Notes: a model not told the origin generated them from the sequence alone. A stretch of 42,611 nucleotides of DNA from Tepidamorphaceae bacterium (GCA_028289445.1 JANQPO010000001.1:1-42611), one strand, 5' to 3'. Positions 32,402-41,730 are shown, counted from the first letter of the stretch. Translations and numbers: made by a program.

Positions 32402-34062
32402 CCGATCTCGATCAGCGCCCGGTCACAATATTCGGTCCGGACTTTCCCTTTGCCTATGACGATTGGCTGACACATCAGGCGGGCCTTGGCCGGGTCCCGT
32501 CGGAAAAACATGGTGCCGAAGTCGCGATCATCGGCGCCGGTATTTCCGGCATCGTCGCGGCCTATGAGTTGATGAAGCTCGGCCTCAAACCGGTCGTCTA
32601 CGAAGCCGGCCGGCTGGGCGGGCGCCTGCGCTCCCAAGCTTTTGACGGTGCCAATGGCGTTATCGCGGAATTGGGCGGCATGCGCTTTCCGCACTCCTCC
32701 GCTGCCTTTTTTCACTATGTCGACGGTCTGGGTCTCAAAACGCGCCCCTTCCCGAATCCGTTGACCCCCGCCGCGGGATCCACGGTCATCGACCTGGAGG
32801 GGGTTTCCCACTACGCGGAGACCCTCGCCGACCTGCCGCCGTTTTTTCAGGAAGTCGCCGATGCCTATGACGCCGCATTGGAACGAGGCGCGCGCTACTC
32901 CGATCTGAAAGAAGCGATCCGCGGCCGCAACGTGTCGCAGATCAAGGCGATCTGGAATCCGATCGTTGCCGATTGGGACGAGCGGACCTTCTACGACTTT
33001 GTCACCTCGTCCAAGGCTTTCAAGGCACTATCGTTCCGCCACCGCGAAGTCTTTGGTCAGGTCGGCTTCGGCACCGGCGGCTGGGATTCCGACTTCCCGA
33101 ACTCCATGCTGGAGATCCTGCGCGTCAACGTCACCGAATGCGATGAGCGCCAGCGCTTTATCGTCGGCGGAGTAGAGCAAGTGCCGCAGGGCCTGTGGCG
33201 ACGCGTGCCGGCCAAACTTGTTCACTGGCCGGCCGGCACCACCCTTGCCGGCTTGAACGGCGGCTCGACGCGGCCGGGCGTCGCCAAGATCGCCCGCAGC
33301 GAGAACGGCCGTATCCGCATCACCGACCGTTGGGGGCACGTCGCGGTCTACGATGCCGCGATCTGCACCACGCAGAGTTGGCTCCTGACGACGGCGATCG
33401 ACACCGACGAGCGGCTGTTCAGTCAAAAACTTTGGATGGCGCTTGACCGCACCCGCTACATGCAGTCGTCGAAGACATTCGTCATGGTCGACCGGCCGTT
33501 CTGGAAGGACAAGGACCCGGAAACCGGTCGCGATCTCATGTCGATGACGCTGACCGACCGGCTAACGCGCGGCACATATCTGTTCGACAACGGCCCCGAT
33601 AAGCCGGGTGTCATCTGCTTGACCTATTCCTGGATGACCGATGCCTTGAAAATGCTGCCTCTACCGGTCGAGCGACGGGTCGAGCTCGCGCTGAACGCGC
33701 TAACGAAGATTTATCCGAAGGCCGATATCCGCGCCCACATCGTCGGCGATCCGATCACGATAAGTTGGGAGAGCGACCCCAACTTTTTGGGGGCGTTCAA
33801 GGGTGCGCTGCCCGGTCACTATCGCTACAATCATCGTATGTATGGTCATTTCATGCAGGACAGTCTGCCGCCGGCCGAGGCCGGCGTGTTCCTCGCCGGC
33901 GACGATGTCAGCTGGACGCCCGGCTGGGTCGAGGGCGCCGTTCAAACGGCGTTGAACGCCGTTTGGGGCGTCATGACCCATTTTGGCGGCGAGACGCTTC
34001 CCGATAACCCCGGTCCCGGCGACGTCTATGGCGACATCGGTCCAATAGCGCTTCCCGACTGA
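32398..34062 (+). CDS. davB: L-lysine 2-monooxygenase, flavin amine oxidase family
   Basis: Oxidative decarboxylation of L-lysine to 5-aminovaleramide using O2 and FAD. The 554 residues have the Rossmann FAD motif VAIIGAGISGIVAAYELMK (about residues 42-60), GGRLRSQAF, the GGMRFP motif and a C-terminal FLAGDDVSWTPGWVEGAV FAD segment. This is the architecture of the tryptophan/lysine 2-monooxygenase group, whose usual length is about 560. The GTG start overlaps davA (GTGA) and the stop overlaps the CoA-transferase gene by one base. Lysine rather than tryptophan is inferred from davA and gcdH; a tryptophan 2-monooxygenase with an IaaH-type amidase would be the alternative, but the adjacent amidase is of the nitrilase, not amidase-signature, family. 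Confidence 0.88.
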   Translation: MTDLDQRPVTIFGPDFPFAYDDWLTHQAGLGRVPSEKHGAEVAIIGAGISGIVAAYELMKLGLKPVVYEAGRLGGRLRSQAFDGANGVIAELGGMRFPHSSAAFFHYVDGLGLKTRPFPNPLTPAAGSTVIDLEGVSHYAETLADLPPFFQEVADAYDAALERGARYSDLKEAIRGRNVSQIKAIWNPIVADWDERTFYDFVTSSKAFKALSFRHREVFGQVGFGTGGWDSDFPNSMLEILRVNVTECDERQRFIVGGVEQVPQGLWRRVPAKLVHWPAGTTLAGLNGGSTRPGVAKIARSENGRIRITDRWGHVAVYDAAICTTQSWLLTTAIDTDERLFSQKLWMALDRTRYMQSSKTFVMVDRPFWKDKDPETGRDLMSMTLTDRLTRGTYLFDNGPDKPGVICLTYSWMTDALKMLPLPVERRVELALNALTKIYPKADIRAHIVGDPITISWESDPNFLGAFKGALPGHYRYNHRMYGHFMQDSLPPAEAGVFLAGDDVSWTPGWVEGAVQTALNAVWGVMTHFGGETLPDNPGPGDVYGDIGPIALPD

Positions 34063-35243
34063 TGGCCGCGCCGCTTGAAGGCCTAAGGGTTCTCGAACTC
34101 GCTCGCATCCTAGCTGGCCCCTGGGCCGGACAGACGCTCGCCGATCTTGGCGCCGACGTCATCAAGGTCGAGTCGCCGGCCGGTGACGACACGCGCCGCT
34201 GGGGACCGCCCTTCGTCCAAGATGCCGATGGCAACCGGCTAGACGCGGCCTATTTCCATGCCTGCAATCGCGGCAAGCGGTCCGTGGTCGCCGACTTCAA
34301 GACCGAGGAGGGATGCGACCTCGTCCGCACGCTGGCGGAGCAATCGGATGTTGTGATTGAGAACTTCAAGACGGGTGGCTTAAGGAAATTCGGGCTGGAT
34401 TACGAGACACTCAGCGAAATCAATCCCGGCCTCGTCTACTGCTCCATCACCGGATTCGGTCAGGATGGTCCCTATGCGAGCCGCGCCGGCTACGATTTCC
34501 TGATTCAGGGCATGGCCGGCATCATGGATGTGACCGGCAGCCCCGATGGCGAACCGCAAAAGGTCGGTGTCGCGGTCGCCGATATCTTTACCGGCGTCTA
34601 CAGCGTCATCGCGATCCAGGCCGCACTCGCGGAGCGGCTGCGAACCGGCAAGGGCAAGTTCATCGACATGGCCTTGCTCGATTGCATGACGAGCGTGCTC
34701 GCCAACCAGGCGCAGAACTATTTCGTCTCGGGCAATTCACCGCGCCGGCTGGGTAATGGACACCCTAACATCGTGCCCTATCAAGTCTTCGAGACCGCCG
34801 AAACGCCGATCATCGTGGCTTCGGGCAACGACGGCCAGTATCGCCGTTTCTGTGGCGTTCTCGGTGTGCTCGAACTCGCCGACGATCCGCGCTTTGCGAC
34901 CGACGCCGACCGCGTGATTAACCGCGATGCGCTTATCCCTCTGCTTCGGGACCGCACACGGCTGATGGGTCGGGAAGACCTGCTGACGGCGCTGGAAGAA
35001 GCAGGGGTGCCCGCTGGGCCGATCAATTCGGTCGCACAAGTGTTCGCGGACCCGCAGATCGCCGCGCGAGGGATGCGCGTGGATCTCCCGTCGACGGACG
35101 CGGCATCGCAAGCACTCGCCTATGTCCGCACACCGATCCGCTATGGCGAGGGTGGCCTCAAGCTTGAGCGCGGCGCGCCACGGCTCGACGAGCATGGCGA
35201 TGAGATCCGCGCGGAAATCGCCGCCACGCGCGATCGCCAATAG
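34062..35243 (+). CDS. CaiB/BaiF CoA-transferase, probable glutarate CoA-transferase
   Basis: A 393-residue class III CoA-transferase. Landmarks: LRVLELARILAGPWAGQTLAD at the N-terminus (key residues LELA and GPWAGQ), NRGKRSVVADFK, the catalytic aspartate in GKGKFIDMALLDC, and VPAGPINSVAQVFADPQ at the C-terminus. Human SUGCT, the closest functional relative, makes glutaryl-CoA from glutarate using succinyl-CoA. The TGATG overlap with davB and the presence of gcdH point to glutarate activation feeding GcdH. Other dicarboxylates are possible substrates for this family. Confidence 0.85.
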   Translation: MAAPLEGLRVLELARILAGPWAGQTLADLGADVIKVESPAGDDTRRWGPPFVQDADGNRLDAAYFHACNRGKRSVVADFKTEEGCDLVRTLAEQSDVVIENFKTGGLRKFGLDYETLSEINPGLVYCSITGFGQDGPYASRAGYDFLIQGMAGIMDVTGSPDGEPQKVGVAVADIFTGVYSVIAIQAALAERLRTGKGKFIDMALLDCMTSVLANQAQNYFVSGNSPRRLGNGHPNIVPYQVFETAETPIIVASGNDGQYRRFCGVLGVLELADDPRFATDADRVINRDALIPLLRDRTRLMGREDLLTALEEAGVPAGPINSVAQVFADPQIAARGMRVDLPSTDAASQALAYVRTPIRYGEGGLKLERGAPRLDEHGDEIRAEIAATRDRQ

Positions 35244-35298
35244 CCGTGGCCAGTCCTCGCGCTAGTTAGCGGGACTCGACTCCTTCGGACCCGACGTC

Positions 35299-36237
35299 AT
35301 GCGCATTATCGGACTTCTTCTGCTCTTCATCGCGACCATTCCTGCTCAGGCATTGGACCTCGAAACCTGGCAGTCGACCCACTTTCGCGACGATCCATCG
35401 GTCGGCAAGCTGTTCACGGGCGACGGCCAGGAAACAACTGTTGAGACGCTTCGCGAAGCGGTTCTTGCTGCGGACTTCGTTCTGATCGGCGAGATCCACA
35501 CCAACGCGGATCACCATCGCCTTCAGGCCGATATCATTCGCATCCTCGCCGACGCCGGGCGTCGACCGGCGGTGGTTTTGGAGATGGTTCCGCAGTCTCT
35601 TCAGTCGGACCTAGACGCATACGTCACGATCGGCGGCGACGCCGCTGGCCTTGGCGCGGCATTGGATTGGGAACAACGCGGGTGGCCGGATTGGGCGATC
35701 TACCGACCGATTGCGGAGGCCGCTTTGGCTGCGGAACTGTCCTTGGTGGCGGGCAATCTGGATCGCGAAACGGTGCAAGCGATTGGCCAGGGTGACCGGA
35801 CCGCGCTCCATGCGGCCGCGCGCGATCGCCTGGGTCTCGATGCGCCGCTACCGGATGAAGTCGAGGCTGCGATTCTTGAGACCCTGGCGGAAGCCCATTG
35901 CGATCTGCTGCCGACACAGGCACTTGCTCCCATGCTGACCGTCCAACGCGCGCGCGACGGCGCGATGGCTGCGGCGATGGCTGAGGCGGGCGACGATGGC
36001 GCCGTGCTGATTGCCGGTCGCGGTCATGTGCGCAACGATTGGGGTGTGCCGGCGATCCTGGCGGTGAAGCGACCCGATGCGACGATTGTCGCCATAGGGT
36101 TGACCGAGCCGCCCCACGAGATCGGCCCTAGCCCGTTCGATTTCATGATCGTAACGCCGCGCGCCGAGGTTAAGGACTACTGCGCCGAACTGGCGGAGCG
36201 GTTCGGCAAGCCCAAGACAGACGGAGACAGCAACTAA
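35299..36237 (+). CDS. ChaN-family (DUF399) haem-binding-like exported protein
   Basis: A 312-residue exported protein. Residues 1-18 are a signal peptide (MRIIGLLLLFIATIPAQA) without a lipobox cysteine, so it is likely periplasmic. LIGEIHTNADHHRLQ and VVLEMVPQSLQ match the ChaN/DUF399 core, whose members bind haem at the outer-membrane face in Campylobacter and are related to the EreA/ChaN fold. GRGHVRNDWGVP near the C-terminus is the second conserved block. Function in this organism is unknown. Its stop codon overlaps that of the convergent TSUP gene by 3-4 bases. Confidence 0.8.
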   Translation: MRIIGLLLLFIATIPAQALDLETWQSTHFRDDPSVGKLFTGDGQETTVETLREAVLAADFVLIGEIHTNADHHRLQADIIRILADAGRRPAVVLEMVPQSLQSDLDAYVTIGGDAAGLGAALDWEQRGWPDWAIYRPIAEAALAAELSLVAGNLDRETVQAIGQGDRTALHAAARDRLGLDAPLPDEVEAAILETLAEAHCDLLPTQALAPMLTVQRARDGAMAAAMAEAGDDGAVLIAGRGHVRNDWGVPAILAVKRPDATIVAIGLTEPPHEIGPSPFDFMIVTPRAEVKDYCAELAERFGKPKTDGDSN

Positions 36238-37046
36238 CCGCCGAACCAGGCGCGAAGCACCATGTTGGCGCCGAGACCGAACAGGATGACGAGGATCAGG
36301 CGTCGAAAGCCATCCGCCGTGAGCCGGTCAGCTAACCGGTTGCCGATCCACATGCCGATAAGGGCGATCGGCAGGCAGATCACGGCAACGGCAGCCCGAC
36401 CGGCATCGAGAATGCCGATCGTCCAAAACGAACCGGCGATCAATATGCCGGAGAACAGGAAAAATAGACCGAACGCGGACACCATGACCCGCCGCTCCGC
36501 GCCGATCCCCACCATATAGACCGCGAAAATAGGCCCGATCGTCGTTGTCAGGGCGCCGACGAAACCGGCGATTACGCCCGTCAGCCCGCCCACCGGGCGT
36601 GCCAGGTGGTCGGGGATGCGAAAACGCGGATTGAGCGCGGTCAACGCGACGAAAATCATAACGAAGACACCGAGACAGGCGAGCAGCAGACGTTTGTCGA
36701 TGGCGCTGACCAGCGCCGCGCCGATGGGGACGCCGATGACCAGTCCGATAAGGACCGGCCAGAAGCGTACGATCGTTTCGCGCATCATGCGCGCCTGTAC
36801 ATATTGAAAGACGTTGGCAAGTGGCAGCACGACCGAGTTGATACCCAGCGCCAAATCGATGGGAACGACGAGCGGTAGGGCCGAGATGGTTACGAGCGGC
36901 AATCCGAATCCGAGACCGCCTTTAACCAGGCCGCCGAACAGAAAGATCGTGAGGATCGCCACGGTCGCAGTCGGACCGATATCGCTGAAAACGGAGAAGA
37001 TGGCGGGGAGCATTGAAGCGGGGGTGCTGGAGACGCTGTCCGTCAA
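36234..37046 (-). CDS. TSUP/TauE-SafE family transporter (probable sulfite or organic anion exporter)
   Basis: An integral membrane protein of about 270 residues with eight hydrophobic segments. FLFGGLVKGGLGFGLPLV and the repeat-related GLTGVIAGFVGALTTTIGP are the glycine-rich half-repeats typical of TSUP proteins. The TTG start at 37046 overlaps the end of the ThDP enzyme gene (TTGA), which couples the two; ATG 37013 is the alternative start and neither has a clear Shine-Dalgarno. TSUP members export sulfite, sulfoacetate or other anions formed in sulfonate or 2-oxoacid metabolism, so the pair may release a product of the upstream enzyme. The anion is not known. Confidence 0.85.
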   Translation of the reverse strand: MTDSVSSTPASMLPAIFSVFSDIGPTATVAILTIFLFGGLVKGGLGFGLPLVTISALPLVVPIDLALGINSVVLPLANVFQYVQARMMRETIVRFWPVLIGLVIGVPIGAALVSAIDKRLLLACLGVFVMIFVALTALNPRFRIPDHLARPVGGLTGVIAGFVGALTTTIGPIFAVYMVGIGAERRVMVSAFGLFFLFSGILIAGSFWTIGILDAGRAAVAVICLPIALIGMWIGNRLADRLTADGFRRLILVILFGLGANMVLRAWFGG

Positions 37047-38665
37047 TGGGCGCCAGGTGTGGCCGTACCCTTGCGCGTAAAGAGCGGCGCGGCAACCGGC
37101 GTGATCCTGACGTCGAGACAGGTGGGCTTGTCGCTGGCAATGGCCCGGTCGAGTGCCGGTCCGAGTGCATCCGGCTCGGTGATGTGCTCGCCCACGCAGC
37201 CAAGCGCGGCGGCGGACAGATCGTAGCGCGCATTGGGGTTCAGTTCGCAGCCAATGGCACGTTCGGCTCCGAAGGCGCGGGTCTGGATCATATACTCAGC
37301 GTTCCACCGCGCATCATTGCCGATCACAGTGGTAAAGGACGTGCCCTCGCGCGCCGCGGTTTCGAATTCGGCAAGATGGAAACCGGCAGTGCCGTCGCCC
37401 ATCGCGATGATCACCGTTGCGTTCGGCCGCGCGATCTTGGCGGCGATCGCATAGGGCAGGCAGCCGCCGATCGCGCCGGACGTGCCGTTGATGAGGCGCA
37501 TGGGCGCGGTGGCAAAGGCCTGCACCCACTGCCCGAACTCGCCGCCATCGCAGATGAAGATCGCCTCGTCGGCATCGTCGATCCGCGCCTGGACGGCATC
37601 GGCAACCGTATCGGCCGTGATCCCATCCGTCGGTTCCGGCCGCGTGCGAAAGGTCACGGCCTCACGCACAGCAGTCCGCCAAGCAGTCCGCGCTTGGCCG
37701 CCTCGACCGGTATCGATCAGCGCTTGCGCCGCAATTGGCGCATCGGCCACGGCGGCGACGGCCAGGCGATTGCCAACCAGGCTGCGCGCACGGTCGAGAT
37801 TGGCCGGCTCGGCATCGACCGCCATGATCGTTGCGGCGCTGACTTGCGGCGCCTGACCGAATCCCGTCGTGAAATCAACCGGCTTGCCGAGATAAAGGAT
37901 CGCATCGGCCTCGGCGAGCGCCTCGGCGAAAACACCGAGTGCGGGATCGCGCAGGCCGCGCGGACTTTCCATATCCACGACAGGGCAATCGAATGCCGCC
38001 TCAAGTTCGTCCACGGTCCCTGGCGCGCGCGACCGGCTCAGTTGCGGGCCAGTCAGGATCAACGGTCGCTCGGCCGCCGTGAGATGGTCGCGGATCGCCG
38101 TGATGTCGGCCGCCTCGGCGGGCTTGGTTGCGGGGGCAAAACTATCGGCGGTGAAGACCGGCGCATCGGCCTCATCGAGGAGAATGTCGGCGGGAAGGGC
38201 GATATGGACCGGCCCTGGCCTGCCGGAGAGCGCAATGCGAGCGGCCTCTGCGAACGCAGGCGCCAGGTCATTCGCACGTGTTGGGCGCAGGCTCTTCTTG
38301 ACAAACGGCGTTGCGGCCGCGACTTGCGGAAACTCCTGGAACGGCGCCTCGCCATCGCGACCGACCGGCGAATCGCCGGACAGGAACACCACCGGTGCCT
38401 CTTGCATATGGGCTGTATAGAGCGCGCCGAGCGCGTTGCCGAAGCCGGGCGCCGCCGTGACCAGTGCCACACCAACCTCACCGGTGATCTGACCGTAGGC
38501 GTCGGCCATGAAAACGGCCGCAGCCTCGTGGCGGGTGTGGACGATACGGATACCGGGATCGATTAGCGCATCATAGACCGGCATGATCTGGTTGCCCGAC
38601 AGTGAGAACACCGTCGTTACGCCGGCCTGGGCCATCGCCCGTGCCAAACAGTCTGCGCCGCGCAT
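37043..38665 (-). CDS. Thiamine diphosphate-dependent enzyme (acetolactate synthase/decarboxylase family)
   Basis: A 540-residue three-domain ThDP enzyme. The activating glutamate is in HTRHEAAAVFMADAYG near residue 45; the central domain and the Mg/ThDP motif GDGTAGFHLAEF...GND are intact. The ATG at 38665 is chosen because GGAGG lies 5 bases upstream; a TTG 12 bases earlier has none. It falls in the large family of acetolactate synthase-like, benzoylformate decarboxylase and oxalyl-CoA decarboxylase proteins, and I cannot name its substrate. Its coupling with a TSUP exporter suggests sulfonate or 2-oxoacid degradation, as with Xsc/TauE pairs, but the 540-residue length does not match Xsc (about 590). 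Confidence 0.86.
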   Translation of the reverse strand: MRGADCLARAMAQAGVTTVFSLSGNQIMPVYDALIDPGIRIVHTRHEAAAVFMADAYGQITGEVGVALVTAAPGFGNALGALYTAHMQEAPVVFLSGDSPVGRDGEAPFQEFPQVAAATPFVKKSLRPTRANDLAPAFAEAARIALSGRPGPVHIALPADILLDEADAPVFTADSFAPATKPAEAADITAIRDHLTAAERPLILTGPQLSRSRAPGTVDELEAAFDCPVVDMESPRGLRDPALGVFAEALAEADAILYLGKPVDFTTGFGQAPQVSAATIMAVDAEPANLDRARSLVGNRLAVAAVADAPIAAQALIDTGRGGQARTAWRTAVREAVTFRTRPEPTDGITADTVADAVQARIDDADEAIFICDGGEFGQWVQAFATAPMRLINGTSGAIGGCLPYAIAAKIARPNATVIIAMGDGTAGFHLAEFETAAREGTSFTTVIGNDARWNAEYMIQTRAFGAERAIGCELNPNARYDLSAAALGCVGEHITEPDALGPALDRAIASDKPTCLDVRITPVAAPLFTRKGTATPGAH

Positions 38666-38815
38666 GGCCGCCTCCAATCAAACCCACGCCACTCACCATA
38701 GATGTGCGGCGGGATTCAAGAGGGGGTAGGTGATTTCAGTCGTGGAGGGGAAGAACAGATGCCAGCTGACCTGCAATACGGTGCCGCAAACGCGGATGCG
38801 CGCTCAGCCGGCGGT

Positions 38816-38846
38816 ACGGGGCGGGCCTCAATCGGCCCCACCCCGT
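38816..38846 (-). terminator. Strong GC hairpin downstream of the DUF1127 gene
   Basis: ACGGGGCGGGCC (38816-38827) pairs with GGCCCCACCCCGT (38834-38846): 11 bp with one mismatch, one bulge and a six-base loop. On the minus strand it starts 10 bases after the DUF1127 stop codon. There is no T-run, so it may stop transcription inefficiently or protect the mRNA end. Confidence 0.5.
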
Positions 38847-38855
38847 CAGCGGGAC

Positions 38856-39008
38856 TTAGAGAACAGATTTCGCTGCGACGTCCTTGATCTGCCAGCGGGT
38901 GATACCGATGTCGGACAGTTCGCGATCGGACATGTGCTCCAGTTCACTAACCGTCTGGCGGACTTTCGACCACCGACGGATCGAGTTACGTAGGTTCGAG
39001 AAGACCAT
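38856..39008 (-). CDS. DUF1127 family micro-protein
   Basis: A 50-residue protein in an otherwise unannotated gap. It starts MVFSNLRNSIRRWSKV and contains LEHMSDRELSDIGITRWQI, the arginine-rich DUF1127 signature of Alphaproteobacteria. GGAG sits 8 bases before the ATG. Related micro-proteins affect phosphate and carbon metabolism and small-RNA turnover in Rhodobacter and Agrobacterium. Two palindromes lie upstream and a strong hairpin downstream, making a compact independent gene. The role here is not known. Confidence 0.88.
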   Translation of the reverse strand: MVFSNLRNSIRRWSKVRQTVSELEHMSDRELSDIGITRWQIKDVAAKSVL

Positions 39009-39028
39009 GACTCATGCTCCATACTCGT

Positions 39029-39041
39029 GTTGCAATGCAAC
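39029..39041. promoter_or_regulatory. 13-bp perfect palindrome before the DUF1127 gene
   Basis: GTTGCAATGCAAC is a perfect palindrome centred 27 bases upstream of the DUF1127 start codon, where a promoter or its operator is expected. No matching regulator is encoded nearby. Confidence 0.45.
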
Positions 39042-39090
39042 ATAAGTTAGGTGCGATGCAGCGATTCGACTAGGGAGGCAAGGGCAATTC

Positions 39091-39113
39091 TGCCATGCAT
39101 GGATTGCATGGCA
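39091..39113. promoter_or_regulatory. 9-bp inverted repeat between the SDR and DUF1127 genes
   Basis: TGCCATGCA (39091-39099) and TGCATGGCA (39105-39113) are perfect inverted repeats with a 5-base spacer. On the minus strand they follow the SDR gene by 65 bases and precede the DUF1127 gene by 83. It may be an operator or the 3'-end hairpin of the SDR transcript; a T-run is lacking. The 170 bases around it hold no gene. Confidence 0.4.
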
Positions 39114-39177
39114 ATGTCACGATTTCGTAAGGAATCTATGCCCTTAGGTAAGGTCGAGTCGTCGCATAGGCAGCCCG

Positions 39178-39942
39178 CTAAATCGAACCAGCTTCGACCA
39201 TATAGTTGTTTGCAGTGCACATAGCCGCATCGTCGGACGCCAGAAACAGCACCATACGCGCAAGATAGACCGGGTCGATCAGGTCCGGCAGGCATTGCCG
39301 CTGACGGTGCTTCTCCAGCGCCTCCGGCGTCGCCCAGAGCTCCTTCTGCCGCGCCGTCATCACCCAGCCGGGCACGACTGTGTTGACGCGGATGCGGTGA
39401 TCTCCAAGGTCGCGGGCAAACGACCGGGTCATGCCGTGAACGGCGGCCTTGGCGGTCGTGTAAACCGGCATGCCTCCGCCGGCCTCCCACCAGGAGTTGG
39501 ACCCCATATTGATGATCGAGCCTTTACCGGCGGCGATCATGTCGGGCGCAACCGCCTGGGTGGCGAAGAACATGTGCTTGATATTGGTGGCGATCCGCTC
39601 GTCGTAATAGTCCGACGTGACATCGGTCCAGGGATGGCGATCGTCGCGGGCGGCGTTGTTGACGAGGACACCGGCCGGCCCGATGGCCGCCTTCAGCCCG
39701 TCAAAGGCCGCCTTCAGCGCATCGATGTCGCGCAAATCGCAGGCCTCGAACGCGACTGTCGTTCCATTGGCGCGCAAGTCGTCGGCAAGGGCTGTGCCGC
39801 CCTCTTCATCGATATCGACAAATCCGATATGCGCCCCTTGGTCGGCGAAGGCGCGAACGATGTACTCTCCGATCCCGGAGGCACCGCCAGTCACGTAGAC
39901 CGTCGCGTCTTTGAGGCTCGGATAGGTGGCGAATTGCGACAT
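39178..39942 (-). CDS. SDR-family sugar 1-dehydrogenase (Caulobacter XylB-like)
   Basis: A 254-residue short-chain dehydrogenase. The dinucleotide motif is YVTGGASGIGEYI, the Asp of VDIDEEGG favours NAD, and the catalytic Ser (INMGSNSWW), Tyr and Lys (YTTAK) are intact. LVNNAARDDRHPWTDVTSDYYDE (key residues NNA, DDRH and DER) and the C-terminal LFLASDDAAMC match the aldose 1-dehydrogenase XylB of Caulobacter, which oxidises D-xylose to xylonolactone. A similar aldose (xylose, arabinose or galactose) is the likely substrate; no lactonase or dehydratase is adjacent. It is divergent from pgi. Confidence 0.85.
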   Translation of the reverse strand: MSQFATYPSLKDATVYVTGGASGIGEYIVRAFADQGAHIGFVDIDEEGGTALADDLRANGTTVAFEACDLRDIDALKAAFDGLKAAIGPAGVLVNNAARDDRHPWTDVTSDYYDERIATNIKHMFFATQAVAPDMIAAGKGSIINMGSNSWWEAGGGMPVYTTAKAAVHGMTRSFARDLGDHRIRVNTVVPGWVMTARQKELWATPEALEKHRQRQCLPDLIDPVYLARMVLFLASDDAAMCTANNYMVEAGSI

Positions 39943-40095
39943 GGCACCCGTGTCCCTATTGCAAAGCTTCCGCCATGTCCGACTAATCCGTCGTCATGGT
40001 CAAGGCATGACGGAAATCGCCCACAGCAAGAAGTGTGACCGGCGCGCGATGTGCTATGTGTCGCAGCCGTTAGCAGTTCCAGGGAAGCGAGATAG

Positions 40096-41730
40096 ATGAG
40101 CACTCGGAAAGAGGCGGCCTGGGCCGCGTTGCGGTCCCATTGGCCGGACATCGAGACGACGCCGATTGCTGAGCGCTTTAACGATCCCCATCGGTTTCAG
40201 CGGTTTTCGATGACGCTCGACGACATGCTTTTCGACTACTCCAAGACCAAGCTGACCGATGAGACGCGAGCGCTGCTTGTCGATCTCGCCGGAGCCTGCG
40301 GCGTCGAAGCGTATCGCGACCGTATGTTCGCTGGCGAGGCCATCAACGCGACGGAGGGCCGTGCGGTCCTGCACACCGCGCTGCGCAATCGCTCGAACCG
40401 GCCCATCCCGGTTGACGGGACCGATGTCATGCCCGAGGTAAACGGCGTGCTTGCCGCAATGCGTGCGTTTTGTGATCAGGTGCGCTCCGGCGCAATCGCC
40501 GGATCATCGGGCAAGCCGTTCACCGATGTCGTCAACATCGGCATCGGCGGCTCCGATCTGGGTCCAGTTATGGTGGCACGCGCGCTTAGTCCGTTCGCCG
40601 ATGGACCGCGCACCCACTTCGTGTCCAATGTCGACGGCGCCCATATCGCCGATACGCTTTCCGCGCTCGACCCAGCGACAACGCTTTTCATTATCGCCTC
40701 GAAGACGTTCACCACGATCGAGACGATGACCAATGCCAAAACCGCGCGCGCCTGGATCGAAGCCTCCGTTGGCGCGGAGCACGCCGGCGCGCATTTCGCC
40801 GCCGTTTCGACGGCGCTCGACAAGGTCGCGGCGTTCGGCATCGCCGACGATCGGGTGTTCGGCTATTGGGACTGGGTCGGTGGGCGCTATTCGGTCTGGG
40901 GCGCCATCGGGCTACCGGTCATGCTGGCGATCGGCGCCGACAATTTTGAGTCCTTCCTGGCCGGCGCACACGCGATGGACGAGCACTTTCGCACCGCACC
41001 GCTGGTCGAAAACATGCCGGTGCTTCTGGGTCTCATCGGCGCGCTGCATGCGACGGTCGCCGGGTATGACACGCGCGCGGTCCTTCCTTATGATCAGCGG
41101 TTGGAGCGCTTGCCGGCCTATCTCCAACAGCTCGACATGGAATCGAACGGCAAGCGCGTGACGCTGTCGGGTGATCCGGCGCCTTCGACGGGACCGATCG
41201 TTTGGGGCGAACCGGGTACCAACGGCCAGCACGCCTTCTATCAACTCCTTCACCAGGGAACGCGTATCGTGCCGTGCGAATTCTTGGTGGCCGCCAATGG
41301 GAGCGACCCGGCGCTGGCACACCATCACGACCTCCTGGTCGCCAATTGCCTGGCCCAATCGCAGGCCATGATGCGCGGCCGGACGGATGCCGAGGCCGAA
41401 GCGATCCTTCTCAATAGTGGGATGGATGCCGACAAAGCCCGGTCCCTGGCGCCCTTCAAGACATTTAAGGGCGATCGGCCGTCCATCACGATCATGTATG
41501 AGCGCCTCGATCCGGCGACGCTCGGACGGATCATCGCGCTCTACGAACATCGCGTGTTCGTGGAGGGCGTTCTGTGGGGCATCAACTCATTCGATCAGTG
41601 GGGCGTCGAGTTGGGTAAGGAATTGGCGCTCAAACTCGACGGGCCGGTCAAAGGTGACGGGCTCAAAGGTGACGAAGACGGCTCGACGGCCGGGTTGATC
41701 GGTCATCTGCACGCCCTGCGGCGTCCCTAA
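40096..41730 (+). CDS. pgi: Glucose-6-phosphate isomerase
   Basis: Interconverts glucose-6-phosphate and fructose-6-phosphate. The 544 residues include [27 protein letters not shown] (phosphate site), the base-glutamate region [12 protein letters not shown] and the [19 protein letters not shown] signature, and near the end [13 protein letters not shown]. The length is normal. AGGGAAG precedes the ATG. It is transcribed alone, divergent from the SDR gene with 153 bases between. Confidence 0.97.
   Translation: MSTRKEAAWAALRSHWPDIETTPIAERFNDPHRFQRFSMTLDDMLFDYSKTKLTDETRALLVDLAGACGVEAYRDRMFAGEAINATEGRAVLHTALRNRSNRPIPVDGTDVMPEVNGVLAAMRAFCDQVRSGAIAGSSGKPFTDVVNIGIGGSDLGPVMVARALSPFADGPRTHFVSNVDGAHIADTLSALDPATTLFIIASKTFTTIETMTNAKTARAWIEASVGAEHAGAHFAAVSTALDKVAAFGIADDRVFGYWDWVGGRYSVWGAIGLPVMLAIGADNFESFLAGAHAMDEHFRTAPLVENMPVLLGLIGALHATVAGYDTRAVLPYDQRLERLPAYLQQLDMESNGKRVTLSGDPAPSTGPIVWGEPGTNGQHAFYQLLHQGTRIVPCEFLVAANGSDPALAHHHDLLVANCLAQSQAMMRGRTDAEAEAILLNSGMDADKARSLAPFKTFKGDRPSITIMYERLDPATLGRIIALYEHRVFVEGVLWGINSFDQWGVELGKELALKLDGPVKGDGLKGDEDGSTAGLIGHLHALRRP

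Noticed and set aside
37013..38566. A 517-codon plus-strand open frame opposite the ThDP enzyme
   Set aside because: The minus strand carries the intact ThDP motifs and a proper GGAGG ribosome-binding site; the plus-strand translation has no recognisable feature.
38678..38855. Possible small genes between the ThDP gene and the DUF1127 gene
   Set aside because: Short frames there lack ribosome-binding sites and have no recognisable composition; only the hairpin at 38816-38846 stands out.
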